From positions 1 through 64,000 of the forward strand of contig CAZGTU010000008.1 in the NCBI GenBank assembly GCA_964528675.1: 64,000 nucleotides of DNA. Direction: 5' to 3'. Source of the DNA: CAYRTD01 sp964528675. GTDB taxonomy: Bacteria; Bacteroidota; Bacteroidia; Bacteroidales; GCA-2748055. Below, one piece after another: positions 15,766 to 23,475 of the stretch (position 1 is the stretch's first letter; every line of letters begins with the position of its first letter). The notes below the pieces were generated by a model. That model worked only from the letters and a program-made list of their open reading frames with translations. It ran no database searches and had not been told where the DNA came from. Made by a program: the position numbers and the translations under genes.

Positions 15766-18678
15766 ATTAGGCATCACCCCATCTTTTTTAAATTCAACCA
15801 TATGTTCCCTTATAACAGCATCATGCGATAGCTGTTCTTTAAGGAAATCCAACTTAACAGAGGCTTCTGGCTGAAATTCCTCCCCTGTCATATACCGCAA
15901 TACCTGATCAAAAAAGTACCGGGTGGCCGGATCCTTTTTTGCCAAATCAAAGGTGGTAGTTAAAAATTTACCACTACCTGCGTTTGCTTCAAGCATAAAC
16001 GAATAAAGCTGTGGCTCCATGTCCTTGTAACTCGGAAAGCCAAGGATAAACGGAAAAACATCGTCGGGCCAGGGACGCATATCCATCATCACACCATTGG
16101 CATTTCTGTTTCCGTGTAAAGGATCATCCCCGCTGATCATATTGCTAAAGGGGAGATCACACCAGCCATCATGGGGGAATTTATCCATCAAGGGGTGTGG
16201 GTATATTTTTGTACCCCGTGCATACTCCGATCTACCGGCACCCCATTCGGTAACATGACCGTCGAAGTGCTTCTCGCCCAACAACAGTACCCGGTGCCCT
16301 TCTTCCAAAAGCGCGATCATGTTTTCATCAAACTGATCGGTGATATAAAGTGCCTCGTTTTCAATGATCGCTGAACCATTTTTTAGAAAAGGGTATGTTG
16401 TATTAAACTGATGGCTCATCGATTCATCTGAAATATTTGCATACACCGGGAGCGGAGGATTTCGCAATGCGCTTTCACCCGGGTCATCATGCCTGGTCTC
16501 CTCCACTATTCGCGGAAACACCCAGAAATCCCATTGATTTTCCAGTTCCAAATCTTCGGCGGTTAATTTGGCCTTCAGAAACAATGTCAACGGTTTATCT
16601 GTTTGAGGTAGAAAATAAAAATCGGATGCTATGGTATATTCCTCACCAATATTGATAGTAATGTTTGTTTCTGTTCCACTTTTGTATACCCTGTCTTCCT
16701 CGTCTACAATTTTCCATTCCAGGGTACCCTCTGATATTTTTTCTTTGCCATAATGCGCGCACTTAAGGATAACAGGCACAAGTTTTGTTCTTCTATCTTC
16801 CGGATTTCCGGTAAAAAAGGTACGTTCCGACCAATGTTGATGCCATAAAAGCACGGAAGGGGCATTGTACCGTATCATCTCATGAGGAGGTGCAATTTTA
16901 GGATTGAAATAATCATCCACCACACCCCACATAAACGAACCGGCATCCCTGAAAGTAGCTAACTGATAACCAACATAGTGAATACCTGGAATATTCCAAC
17001 TACCGTTTAATTCTTCATGCTGTAATCGGGCTTGTTCCAGTAATATTTTCCGGCATCGGCCCTGAAGCAGCTCCGTGTTTTTTGTAAACACAGGGAACAG
17101 GCTGTCGAACCCGGCTTTCTCCAGATTTTCTTCGGTGTAAAGCACCCGCCAGGGACGAAGCAGACTGGTATCAAAGTTTTCTTTAAAATCCTGATCAATG
17201 TAGGACCCTCCCGGCTGCCGGAACTCATGGTAAATATTCATTCGATATTGCTGACCTTCGGGGGTCACAAACCAGCCGGGACTATTTGTAGCCAGCAACC
17301 GTGTCTTGTCAACATCAAAGGTTAAATCGCTGTATTTTTTAATGAGTTCCGGCGATGGTACGCGCTCATTTCCCATGCTCCAGATGATAGCCGACGGATG
17401 ATTCCTGTCACGCTCAATGAGTTTCTGCCAAAGCGTTTCACGGTGTTCTTCAAAAATAATCATCGAGTTTTCAACCACATTTACGCCATTTGAATTAAGG
17501 ATGCCCAGCTCATCGCATACATCCATAAATTCTATTCCGGGAAAATGCGTATGGTGGCGGATAAAATTAAACCCGTAATCAACAAACAATTGCATTTTTT
17601 CTTTGATTTCTTTCCTTTCTGTAGGCGGAGAGATTGTACCCGGCCAGTGAATATGGCACATATCGCCCCGCAGGTAGATGGGTTTTCCATTTAGAAAAAT
17701 ATGATGGCCATCGGTGGTTATTTCCCGTAAACCAAAACGTTCGTTCACTTCATCCACAGTTTTGTTTTTCTGAACGAGCCGGAGTGAGACAACATACAAA
17801 AACGGATCGTGATCAAACCACAACCTGGGATTTTCGATTTCCACATCAAGGGTTCCTTCTTTTGAGGCAATTATTCGCTCTGCTGTACCTGCCACATGGT
17901 CATTCTTCCAGGGATAAACCTCCGCAATTAGTTTAAGGTTTTTGGGTACATCACCTGCCAGGGTATATTCGCAGGTTATCTTACCCGTTTCAATATCAGG
18001 AATGATATAAAGATCGTCAATGATAGTTTTACCGGTACCTACAAGCTCCACGTCACGAAATATGCCCGACCACCGCATCTCCATTACGGTTACACCAAAA
18101 CCGTGCGAATTCGGCGGGGTTTTGTCCTGATAGGTTTGCTCATTATCTACCTTTACAACCAACACATTCGAACTGCCGGGAGTAATGTAATCATTTACCA
18201 CAAAACCAAAGGGTACGTTTCCGTAATGGTGCTCACCAATATATTTTCCGTTTAGCCAAACCTTGCAATCGGTCATTACTCCGCCAAAATTAAGGTTGAT
18301 ATTTTTGTTTTTGAAGTCTTTTGGCACGGTAAACTCTTTACGATACCATGATGTACCAAGCCAGGGTCTATCGCAAGTCCCGGCCCATTCCGGCTGTGCC
18401 AGTGGCAGGTATTCCAATCCCTTGCCCTGTGCTTCGAGGTTTCCCGGAACAACAATCTGGTCGTTAAACGAATGCTCCGGCAGGTACCATGCCTCTTTCT
18501 CACCTATTTTTTCGGGATCCAGTTGAAACTGCCAGGTACCACTCAGCAAAATATAATCACGGCTCCCCGAAGGTATAAGTTCATTCACCCTCACCGGTGA
18601 TCGCTTTACAGCATCCTGGGAAAAGGAAAAACTGACATTAAAAATCAAAACAGCAACCAGCAATATTATTTTTTTCAT
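15742..18678 (-). CDS. Secreted GH2-family glycosidase (beta-galactosidase/beta-glucuronidase-like)
   Basis: The 978-residue protein has a signal peptide and the GH2 domain order: jelly-roll sugar-binding domain (~35-215, with WQFQLDP, VPGNLEAQG and WYRKEF), immunoglobulin-like domain (~215-325), then a TIM barrel from about 330. GKPIYLRGDMC and FNFIRHHTH mark the barrel start and WSMGNE places the acid/base at Glu438. The nucleophile Glu is not obvious from reading. The last ~300 residues are an additional C-terminal region. GH2 enzymes remove beta-linked galactose, glucuronate or mannose from chain ends. It is the last gene of the minus-strand series, 55 bp after the IolB-like isomerase gene. 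No T9SS tail is present, so it is probably periplasmic. Confidence 0.88.
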   Translation of the reverse strand: MKKIILLVAVLIFNVSFSFSQDAVKRSPVRVNELIPSGSRDYILLSGTWQFQLDPEKIGEKEAWYLPEHSFNDQIVVPGNLEAQGKGLEYLPLAQPEWAGTCDRPWLGTSWYRKEFTVPKDFKNKNINLNFGGVMTDCKVWLNGKYIGEHHYGNVPFGFVVNDYITPGSSNVLVVKVDNEQTYQDKTPPNSHGFGVTVMEMRWSGIFRDVELVGTGKTIIDDLYIIPDIETGKITCEYTLAGDVPKNLKLIAEVYPWKNDHVAGTAERIIASKEGTLDVEIENPRLWFDHDPFLYVVSLRLVQKNKTVDEVNERFGLREITTDGHHIFLNGKPIYLRGDMCHIHWPGTISPPTERKEIKEKMQLFVDYGFNFIRHHTHFPGIEFMDVCDELGILNSNGVNVVENSMIIFEEHRETLWQKLIERDRNHPSAIIWSMGNERVPSPELIKKYSDLTFDVDKTRLLATNSPGWFVTPEGQQYRMNIYHEFRQPGGSYIDQDFKENFDTSLLRPWRVLYTEENLEKAGFDSLFPVFTKNTELLQGRCRKILLEQARLQHEELNGSWNIPGIHYVGYQLATFRDAGSFMWGVVDDYFNPKIAPPHEMIRYNAPSVLLWHQHWSERTFFTGNPEDRRTKLVPVILKCAHYGKEKISEGTLEWKIVDEEDRVYKSGTETNITINIGEEYTIASDFYFLPQTDKPLTLFLKAKLTAEDLELENQWDFWVFPRIVEETRHDDPGESALRNPPLPVYANISDESMSHQFNTTYPFLKNGSAIIENEALYITDQFDENMIALLEEGHRVLLLGEKHFDGHVTEWGAGRSEYARGTKIYPHPLMDKFPHDGWCDLPFSNMISGDDPLHGNRNANGVMMDMRPWPDDVFPFILGFPSYKDMEPQLYSFMLEANAGSGKFLTTTFDLAKKDPATRYFFDQVLRYMTGEEFQPEASVKLDFLKEQLSHDAVIREHMVEFKKDGVMPNLKRPDEK

Positions 18679-18733
18679 GGGAATATAATTAAATTGTTTG
18701 TCCAGATAATGTTTAAATATCGATAACTAAAAG

Positions 18734-19510
18734 TTAGCCAAAATTTGGGTCATTAACCGCCAGGTCGTACCTTCTACTTTTTCCGAAATGCGCCACCATT
18801 ACCCAGAAATAGGTACTTTTGATCCCAGGCATGCCCACGGTGGGATGGTATCCCTCAGGAACAACTACGCAATCCCCATCTGAAACCGGATGCACCGCTT
18901 CAACTTCGCCGGGTTTTCGTGATGCCAGATGTAACGCAAAGGCAGGTTTTGGAATATCAAAGTAGCAATAAACTTCTTCAAGATCCTTTGTATGCTGGTG
19001 TGGTGGCCAGCTTGTCCATTTCCCGGCTTCACTCTCGGTTATGCCGCAAATAAGCCTTGAACCGGGCGTTTCCTGGTTGATCGTCATAAACACCTCCCGC
19101 TGATAGGGTGGTTTGCCATGAATTTGATGTATTTCTCCTAAGGGTAAGGATAAATCATAGTTACGTACAAAAAATTCTCCATCCCCTTCATAGGGCCCGC
19201 CACCAATAAACATAAACATATCATCAACAGCGGTAATTTTCAGGGTTTCAGTGCCGGGAAGATAAAATGAATCCCTGACATTGAGTTCAATTGATTCTTC
19301 ATTGTGCTCTATGGCAGCTTTCCCCTTGAATATCATCCCATTCAGCTCAAGACCATCATTCGAAAGGATAAAAGTTTTGCCTTTTTTCAGGTTAAGCCTG
19401 TAAATCCAGGTTACCTTACATGCAGAGTTGTCGGGATCAACAACGATATGAAAACCTTCTTCATCAATGCTCGTATATTTCCAGTTTTTAGGATCACTAA
19501 AATCTTTCAT
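18734..19510 (-). CDS. IolB/KduI-like sugar-acid isomerase
   Basis: The 258-residue cytoplasmic protein is a bicupin in the IolB style. WTSWPPHQHTKDLEEVYCYFD supplies the His and Glu metal ligands of the second cupin. VPEGYHPTVGMPG and YFWVMVAH near the end match the IolB layout. IolB isomerises 5-deoxy-glucuronate in inositol breakdown, and KduI acts on 5-keto-4-deoxyuronate from pectin or other uronate polymers. Next to a GH28 remnant and a lyase-containing locus, a KduI-like role on unsaturated uronate products is more likely than inositol catabolism, as no other iol gene is visible. It follows the GntR regulator by 14 bp, so the regulator may control it. Confidence 0.8.
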   Translation of the reverse strand: MKDFSDPKNWKYTSIDEEGFHIVVDPDNSACKVTWIYRLNLKKGKTFILSNDGLELNGMIFKGKAAIEHNEESIELNVRDSFYLPGTETLKITAVDDMFMFIGGGPYEGDGEFFVRNYDLSLPLGEIHQIHGKPPYQREVFMTINQETPGSRLICGITESEAGKWTSWPPHQHTKDLEEVYCYFDIPKPAFALHLASRKPGEVEAVHPVSDGDCVVVPEGYHPTVGMPGIKSTYFWVMVAHFGKSRRYDLAVNDPNFG

Positions 19511-19524
19511 AGCTTACTTGTTAT

Positions 19525-20232
19525 TTATTGAATACTAAACGACTCGCGTGATTTTTTAAGGTGATATGTCATGGCCTCCCCTGCCCTGTCCTGATCGTGT
19601 GCAGCAATGGCATCCAGAATGTTTTTATGTTCCTGCCAGGCCCTCAAAGCGCGTCCTTCACGACAGGAATCTGTCAGGGTGGAAATTTTGTGTACCTGGG
19701 GTGTAATCAACATGATCATGCTGTGAATGAATGTATTGCCCGAGAATTCTGCAATCCCAAGATGAAAGACCAAATCTTCATTTAGTCCGCCTTCGCCGGA
19801 ATGAACAGCTTTTTGATGGGCTTCAATGGAGGTTTGTAGCTGGTTTAGCTGTTCGTTGCTTATCCTTTCAGAAGCTAACCTGGCAGCATTTATCTCCAGA
19901 ATTTCCCTCACCTCTAAAAGCGAACGCTTATCGTTCATTTCGAGTTGGATAATGTTGGATATCATATGTTCCAACAATGAAATGCCCCGGTTTGCCACAA
20001 TCGTTCCGCGTTGCGGGTATATTTTAAGGATACCGTAAAACTCAAGTTTTTTGATGGCTTCTCGGATATGCCCCCGTCCAACACCAAATTTAGATGAAAG
20101 ATCTCTTTCCGGCGGAAGTTGATCCCCTGGTGATAGACTACCATTTAGAATTAATTCCCGAATTTTTTCAAGTACAATATCGGATGGTTTCTTTATATCT
20201 ATGGATTCAATTTTATTTAAAATGTCTTGCAT
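19525..20232 (-). CDS. GntR/FadR-family transcriptional regulator with FCD ligand-binding domain
   Basis: The 235-residue protein has an N-terminal winged helix-turn-helix (~15-85: LILNGSLSPGDQLPPERDLS, VGRGHIREAIKKLE, GTIVANRG) and an all-helical FCD domain (~95-230) with DLVFHLGIAEFSGN and a final H-rich helix (AMTYHLKKS) of the metal-binding type. FadR-subfamily regulators commonly sense sugar acids, for example UxuR and ExuR on uronates. It precedes the IolB-like gene by 14 bp and follows the GH28 remnant, so regulation of uronate breakdown genes nearby is a sensible inference. Its operator cannot be identified by eye. Confidence 0.92.
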   Translation of the reverse strand: MQDILNKIESIDIKKPSDIVLEKIRELILNGSLSPGDQLPPERDLSSKFGVGRGHIREAIKKLEFYGILKIYPQRGTIVANRGISLLEHMISNIIQLEMNDKRSLLEVREILEINAARLASERISNEQLNQLQTSIEAHQKAVHSGEGGLNEDLVFHLGIAEFSGNTFIHSMIMLITPQVHKISTLTDSCREGRALRAWQEHKNILDAIAAHDQDRAGEAMTYHLKKSRESFSIQ

Positions 20233-20342
20233 ACTTATTTGAATTCATTGGTTATTGGTCATTGGTTAACCAGTTCAAATATACAGATTATTTTTAAGCC
20301 TAGTGTCTGTTTCCTGTAAAAAGTAACATAGTCCTAATCTAT

Positions 20343-21556
20343 TTACTCAACCTTCATATCATCCAGGGAAGTTATTTGCTTTTCATTGACAAAAACGTCA
20401 TGAAATTCAGAGGGACTGTCACCCCCGGCATAACTATGATAATCATTTGTAAAGAAAATGGCCGTCATCACCGTATCAAAGGTCATATTATCAATAAATA
20501 TGTTTCGGATGTAACCGCCCCGGTCCTTATTGGCTTTAAACAGAAGGGCATATTGGTCAACGTTCGAAATCTCAAAATTCTGAACATATATATGCTCTAT
20601 GCTACCTGACATTTCGCTACCAAATGCCATTCGATGCAGTGTGGTATCTGCTTTGTAGTTTCTAATCACAACATTTTTGCTGGGTTTACCCACACGCCAC
20701 CCGTCCTGATCACGACCGGATTTTAGAGCAATGGCATCATCGCCGGTTGTAAACATACAATCCTCTATCAGGACATCTTCGCTTGAATCAATGTCAATTC
20801 CATCGTTGTTAATATTGCGGCTATTGACTGTAATTCCGGGTATGGTTACATTTTTACAATAAGTAGGATGCACTACCCAAAAAGGTACATTTTCAATCGA
20901 GATATTTTCGACTAGCACATTTTCACAATTCATGGGCTAAATAAACGATGGCCTTATAAAGTGTCCTTCACCAAACACCCGATCTTCAAGCGGAACCTGT
21001 TCTCTGCCCATTTTTCGCATCAGGTTCTGTGAAGGTTTTTGTTTATACCGCCACTCAAAGATACCGTTTGCAGCATTACCCTAATTTTCCCTTTGCCGGT
21101 AATTGCTATATTTTTTTTATTATTAGCGTATATATAGGGCGAGTAGTTATAACATTCAACACCTTCCCAACGCACAAAAACCAACGGCAAATAATGATAA
21201 GGATTTTTACTGAACGTTAGCGTGGCATTTTCTTCAATATGCAAATTAATGTTACTTTTCAAATGCACAGGCCCTTCACAATAAAAATCTCCTCCGGGAA
21301 TAAGTACCTATCCGCCTCCGTTTCGGCTACAAACGTTTATTGCTGAGTCAATGGCGGGCTTACAATTTGAACTACCTCCTGGTATTGCATCAAAATCAAC
21401 AATATTGCATGTTCGCTCAGCAAACTGTGGTATCTTAATCCGGTTAACAATGCTTTCTATTTCGCTTTTGTATTCTGAATCTTTATTTTCCTTGGTTGTA
21501 TTACACGAATAAATCAACAATGCAATAGTAAAAATACAAATCAATTTATTTTTCAT
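20343..21556 (-). pseudogene. GH28 (polygalacturonase-like) gene, broken
   Basis: Read across frames, this is one lipoprotein GH28 gene (signal ending IYSC). The catalytic region survives: NNDGIDIDSSEDV, TTGDDAIALKSGRD and the later FGSEMSG and ALLFKANKDRGG segments match NTD, DD, GHG-like and RIK-like motifs. At least three lesions are visible: an in-frame TAG at 21308-21310 after the GGG segment, a frameshift near 21078-21086 (GKIR... should continue as GNAANGIFEWRYK in the next frame), and a TAG at 20937-20939 where a Gln codon is likely. The total, about 395 codons, is also short for GH28. The ancestral enzyme would have hydrolysed alpha-1,4-galacturonan-type bonds. Confidence 0.88.
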
Positions 21557-21591
21557 GATTAATTATTTTATAATTTAAAGTTTACTTTTCA

Positions 21592-23436
21592 CTATCTTAC
21601 GGCACCAAACCCGGAAATAATCAATGGATGACAAAGATATTTATTATATCCTGAGCCACCCTTACTTCCGGCATCGTAGATAATTCCATAGCAAGGAGAT
21701 TCAGGCTGATGCATTAGGATTTGTCCACGTACCCAGGAACCATTTATATCCGGAACAATTCTGGTAGAAGCCGGTACAGTTTGAAAATCAGTTAAAGTTG
21801 AAAAGTATATATCTCTGTTATCTTGAGATATGAATACAATATATATTTTATCCCCGTATACAACTACATCTGCTCCAGGCTGGTCTGAATCCACAGCATT
21901 TGTTACTACAGTGCGGTCAGAAATCCGGGAAGGTTTCTCCCACGTGTTGTTTTGTGATCTTAAACTACCGTATAAGTACCCGTCAGATTGACGAAATACA
22001 GCAAACGTAGTTCCCGGGTCGTCTAAATAAACAAGTGGTAAAATGGCGATGGCTTCATTTTCGGTAGTACCAAGATCATCAGCAAACTCTTGTGGTTTTG
22101 TGAGCGTATTATCCGGCAAGAGCTGGCGACACCAACCTTTTCCATCGGTACTTTTATAAGCAATATCTACAAATCCATCGGGCCGGCAAATGAGGGAGGG
22201 GCTGGTTAACCCATTGGGATTACCTGGATCGATAGAAACCGGTTTTAACCATGTCCCTGACTTCTCCCGAATACGCAATTGCAAACGTGGCCCTGCACCA
22301 TAGACTGTCACAATACTGCCATCCGGACGGAGTGCAATACCGGCTGTCTGCACAGGTGGTTTCTCTGTATCGGCAATTAAGTAACTATCGGTAATCCATT
22401 TGTCGGAGTATTCAGGGTTATCAGCTGTAGCAAATGCGTGGTAGTAAACATCCTTCCCTTTTTGATGCACAATATGTATGATTCCTTCGGGAGACATGAC
22501 AGCTCCTACACCCTCAAGGTCATTGGCCAGGGGTCGGTTATCCGGATCCACTTCAAACCAGGAGTTTCCGTTATCCGTTGATTTTAACATCATAAAGCAG
22601 TAGTCGGTTTCGGTAGGTTCCATGATAAAATAAAGGTGGCCAAGGCTGTCTTCAAAAGGGCCTATGCGTGCAGGTGTTTCAACGAAGGTGCCCCCAAGGT
22701 GTCTGGGAGGTACGTTGACGGTAAATTCGGGCTGCGGTCCCGGTAGCGGTAATCCTTTATTATCGACCATACGAACGCTGAACTGATCACCGTCTTTTAC
22801 AAGTTCAGGACCATCAGCCCATCGACGTACCACCAGGGCCCACTCAAATTCTGCCGTTTCTCCGTGAGGGTATTTCGGAATCCATCCGGGAGTTGTAGGT
22901 GCCAAAGATATGCCCGCACCCGAAGCAGAAGGAAGCGCAGATTTAGAGAGTAGATCACCCGCTGCTTCACCATAGAAAAAAGCGTCACAGCTCACGATGC
23001 TCACGGGAGGCGTTGCTGCTGAGGGATAGGGAAACTCATGAGCCTCAACATATTGCCATTGTCCTTCATTCCAACGATATTGAAGACTGTACTGCCGGCG
23101 AAGCGTGCTCGTGTCGCTTTCAATTTCAAAGCGTAGACGGAAAGGTGTATCAACGGTTTGGGTTGGTGCTTCATTCACGAGAGCATTCCATCCTGAATCT
23201 CCATCTATGCGGCTGTCAAAATCAGAGCGAAAACGGAAGGCCGTAACACTGTCTCCGGAGAAACATGCTGTTTCATCCCGAGAATAGCCTTTCGCTTTAA
23301 AGGAAATTTTATCTGCTGATTGATTCTGTTTTAATCCCTTTGCCATTAAATCATTTAATGGAACAGTGCAATGCAACAATGAAAAGAAAAAAAGGACTGC
23401 TTTTATTCTTACATATTTCATATTATTAATCGCCAT
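21592..23436 (-). CDS. Secreted BNR/Asp-box beta-propeller protein (possible lyase or exo-glycosidase)
   Basis: The 614-residue protein has an N-terminal export signal, then a beta-rich region (~60-240), then a propeller of several blades. An Asp-box (STDNGNSWFEVD) is visible, with weaker blade repeats such as DNPEYSDKW and STDGKGWCRQL. BNR-repeat proteins in polysaccharide loci include sialidase-like hydrolases and some polysaccharide lyases, but no catalytic set can be assigned here. No T9SS tail is present. It lies 39 bp after the GH10 gene and 35 bp before the broken GH28 gene in the minus-strand series. The product is probably exported and glycan-binding or glycan-cleaving. Confidence 0.7.
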   Translation of the reverse strand: MAINNMKYVRIKAVLFFFSLLHCTVPLNDLMAKGLKQNQSADKISFKAKGYSRDETACFSGDSVTAFRFRSDFDSRIDGDSGWNALVNEAPTQTVDTPFRLRFEIESDTSTLRRQYSLQYRWNEGQWQYVEAHEFPYPSAATPPVSIVSCDAFFYGEAAGDLLSKSALPSASGAGISLAPTTPGWIPKYPHGETAEFEWALVVRRWADGPELVKDGDQFSVRMVDNKGLPLPGPQPEFTVNVPPRHLGGTFVETPARIGPFEDSLGHLYFIMEPTETDYCFMMLKSTDNGNSWFEVDPDNRPLANDLEGVGAVMSPEGIIHIVHQKGKDVYYHAFATADNPEYSDKWITDSYLIADTEKPPVQTAGIALRPDGSIVTVYGAGPRLQLRIREKSGTWLKPVSIDPGNPNGLTSPSLICRPDGFVDIAYKSTDGKGWCRQLLPDNTLTKPQEFADDLGTTENEAIAILPLVYLDDPGTTFAVFRQSDGYLYGSLRSQNNTWEKPSRISDRTVVTNAVDSDQPGADVVVYGDKIYIVFISQDNRDIYFSTLTDFQTVPASTRIVPDINGSWVRGQILMHQPESPCYGIIYDAGSKGGSGYNKYLCHPLIISGFGAVR

Positions 23437-23475
23437 GTTAACGATTTTTATGTATTAAATTTATCAAAATAACAT

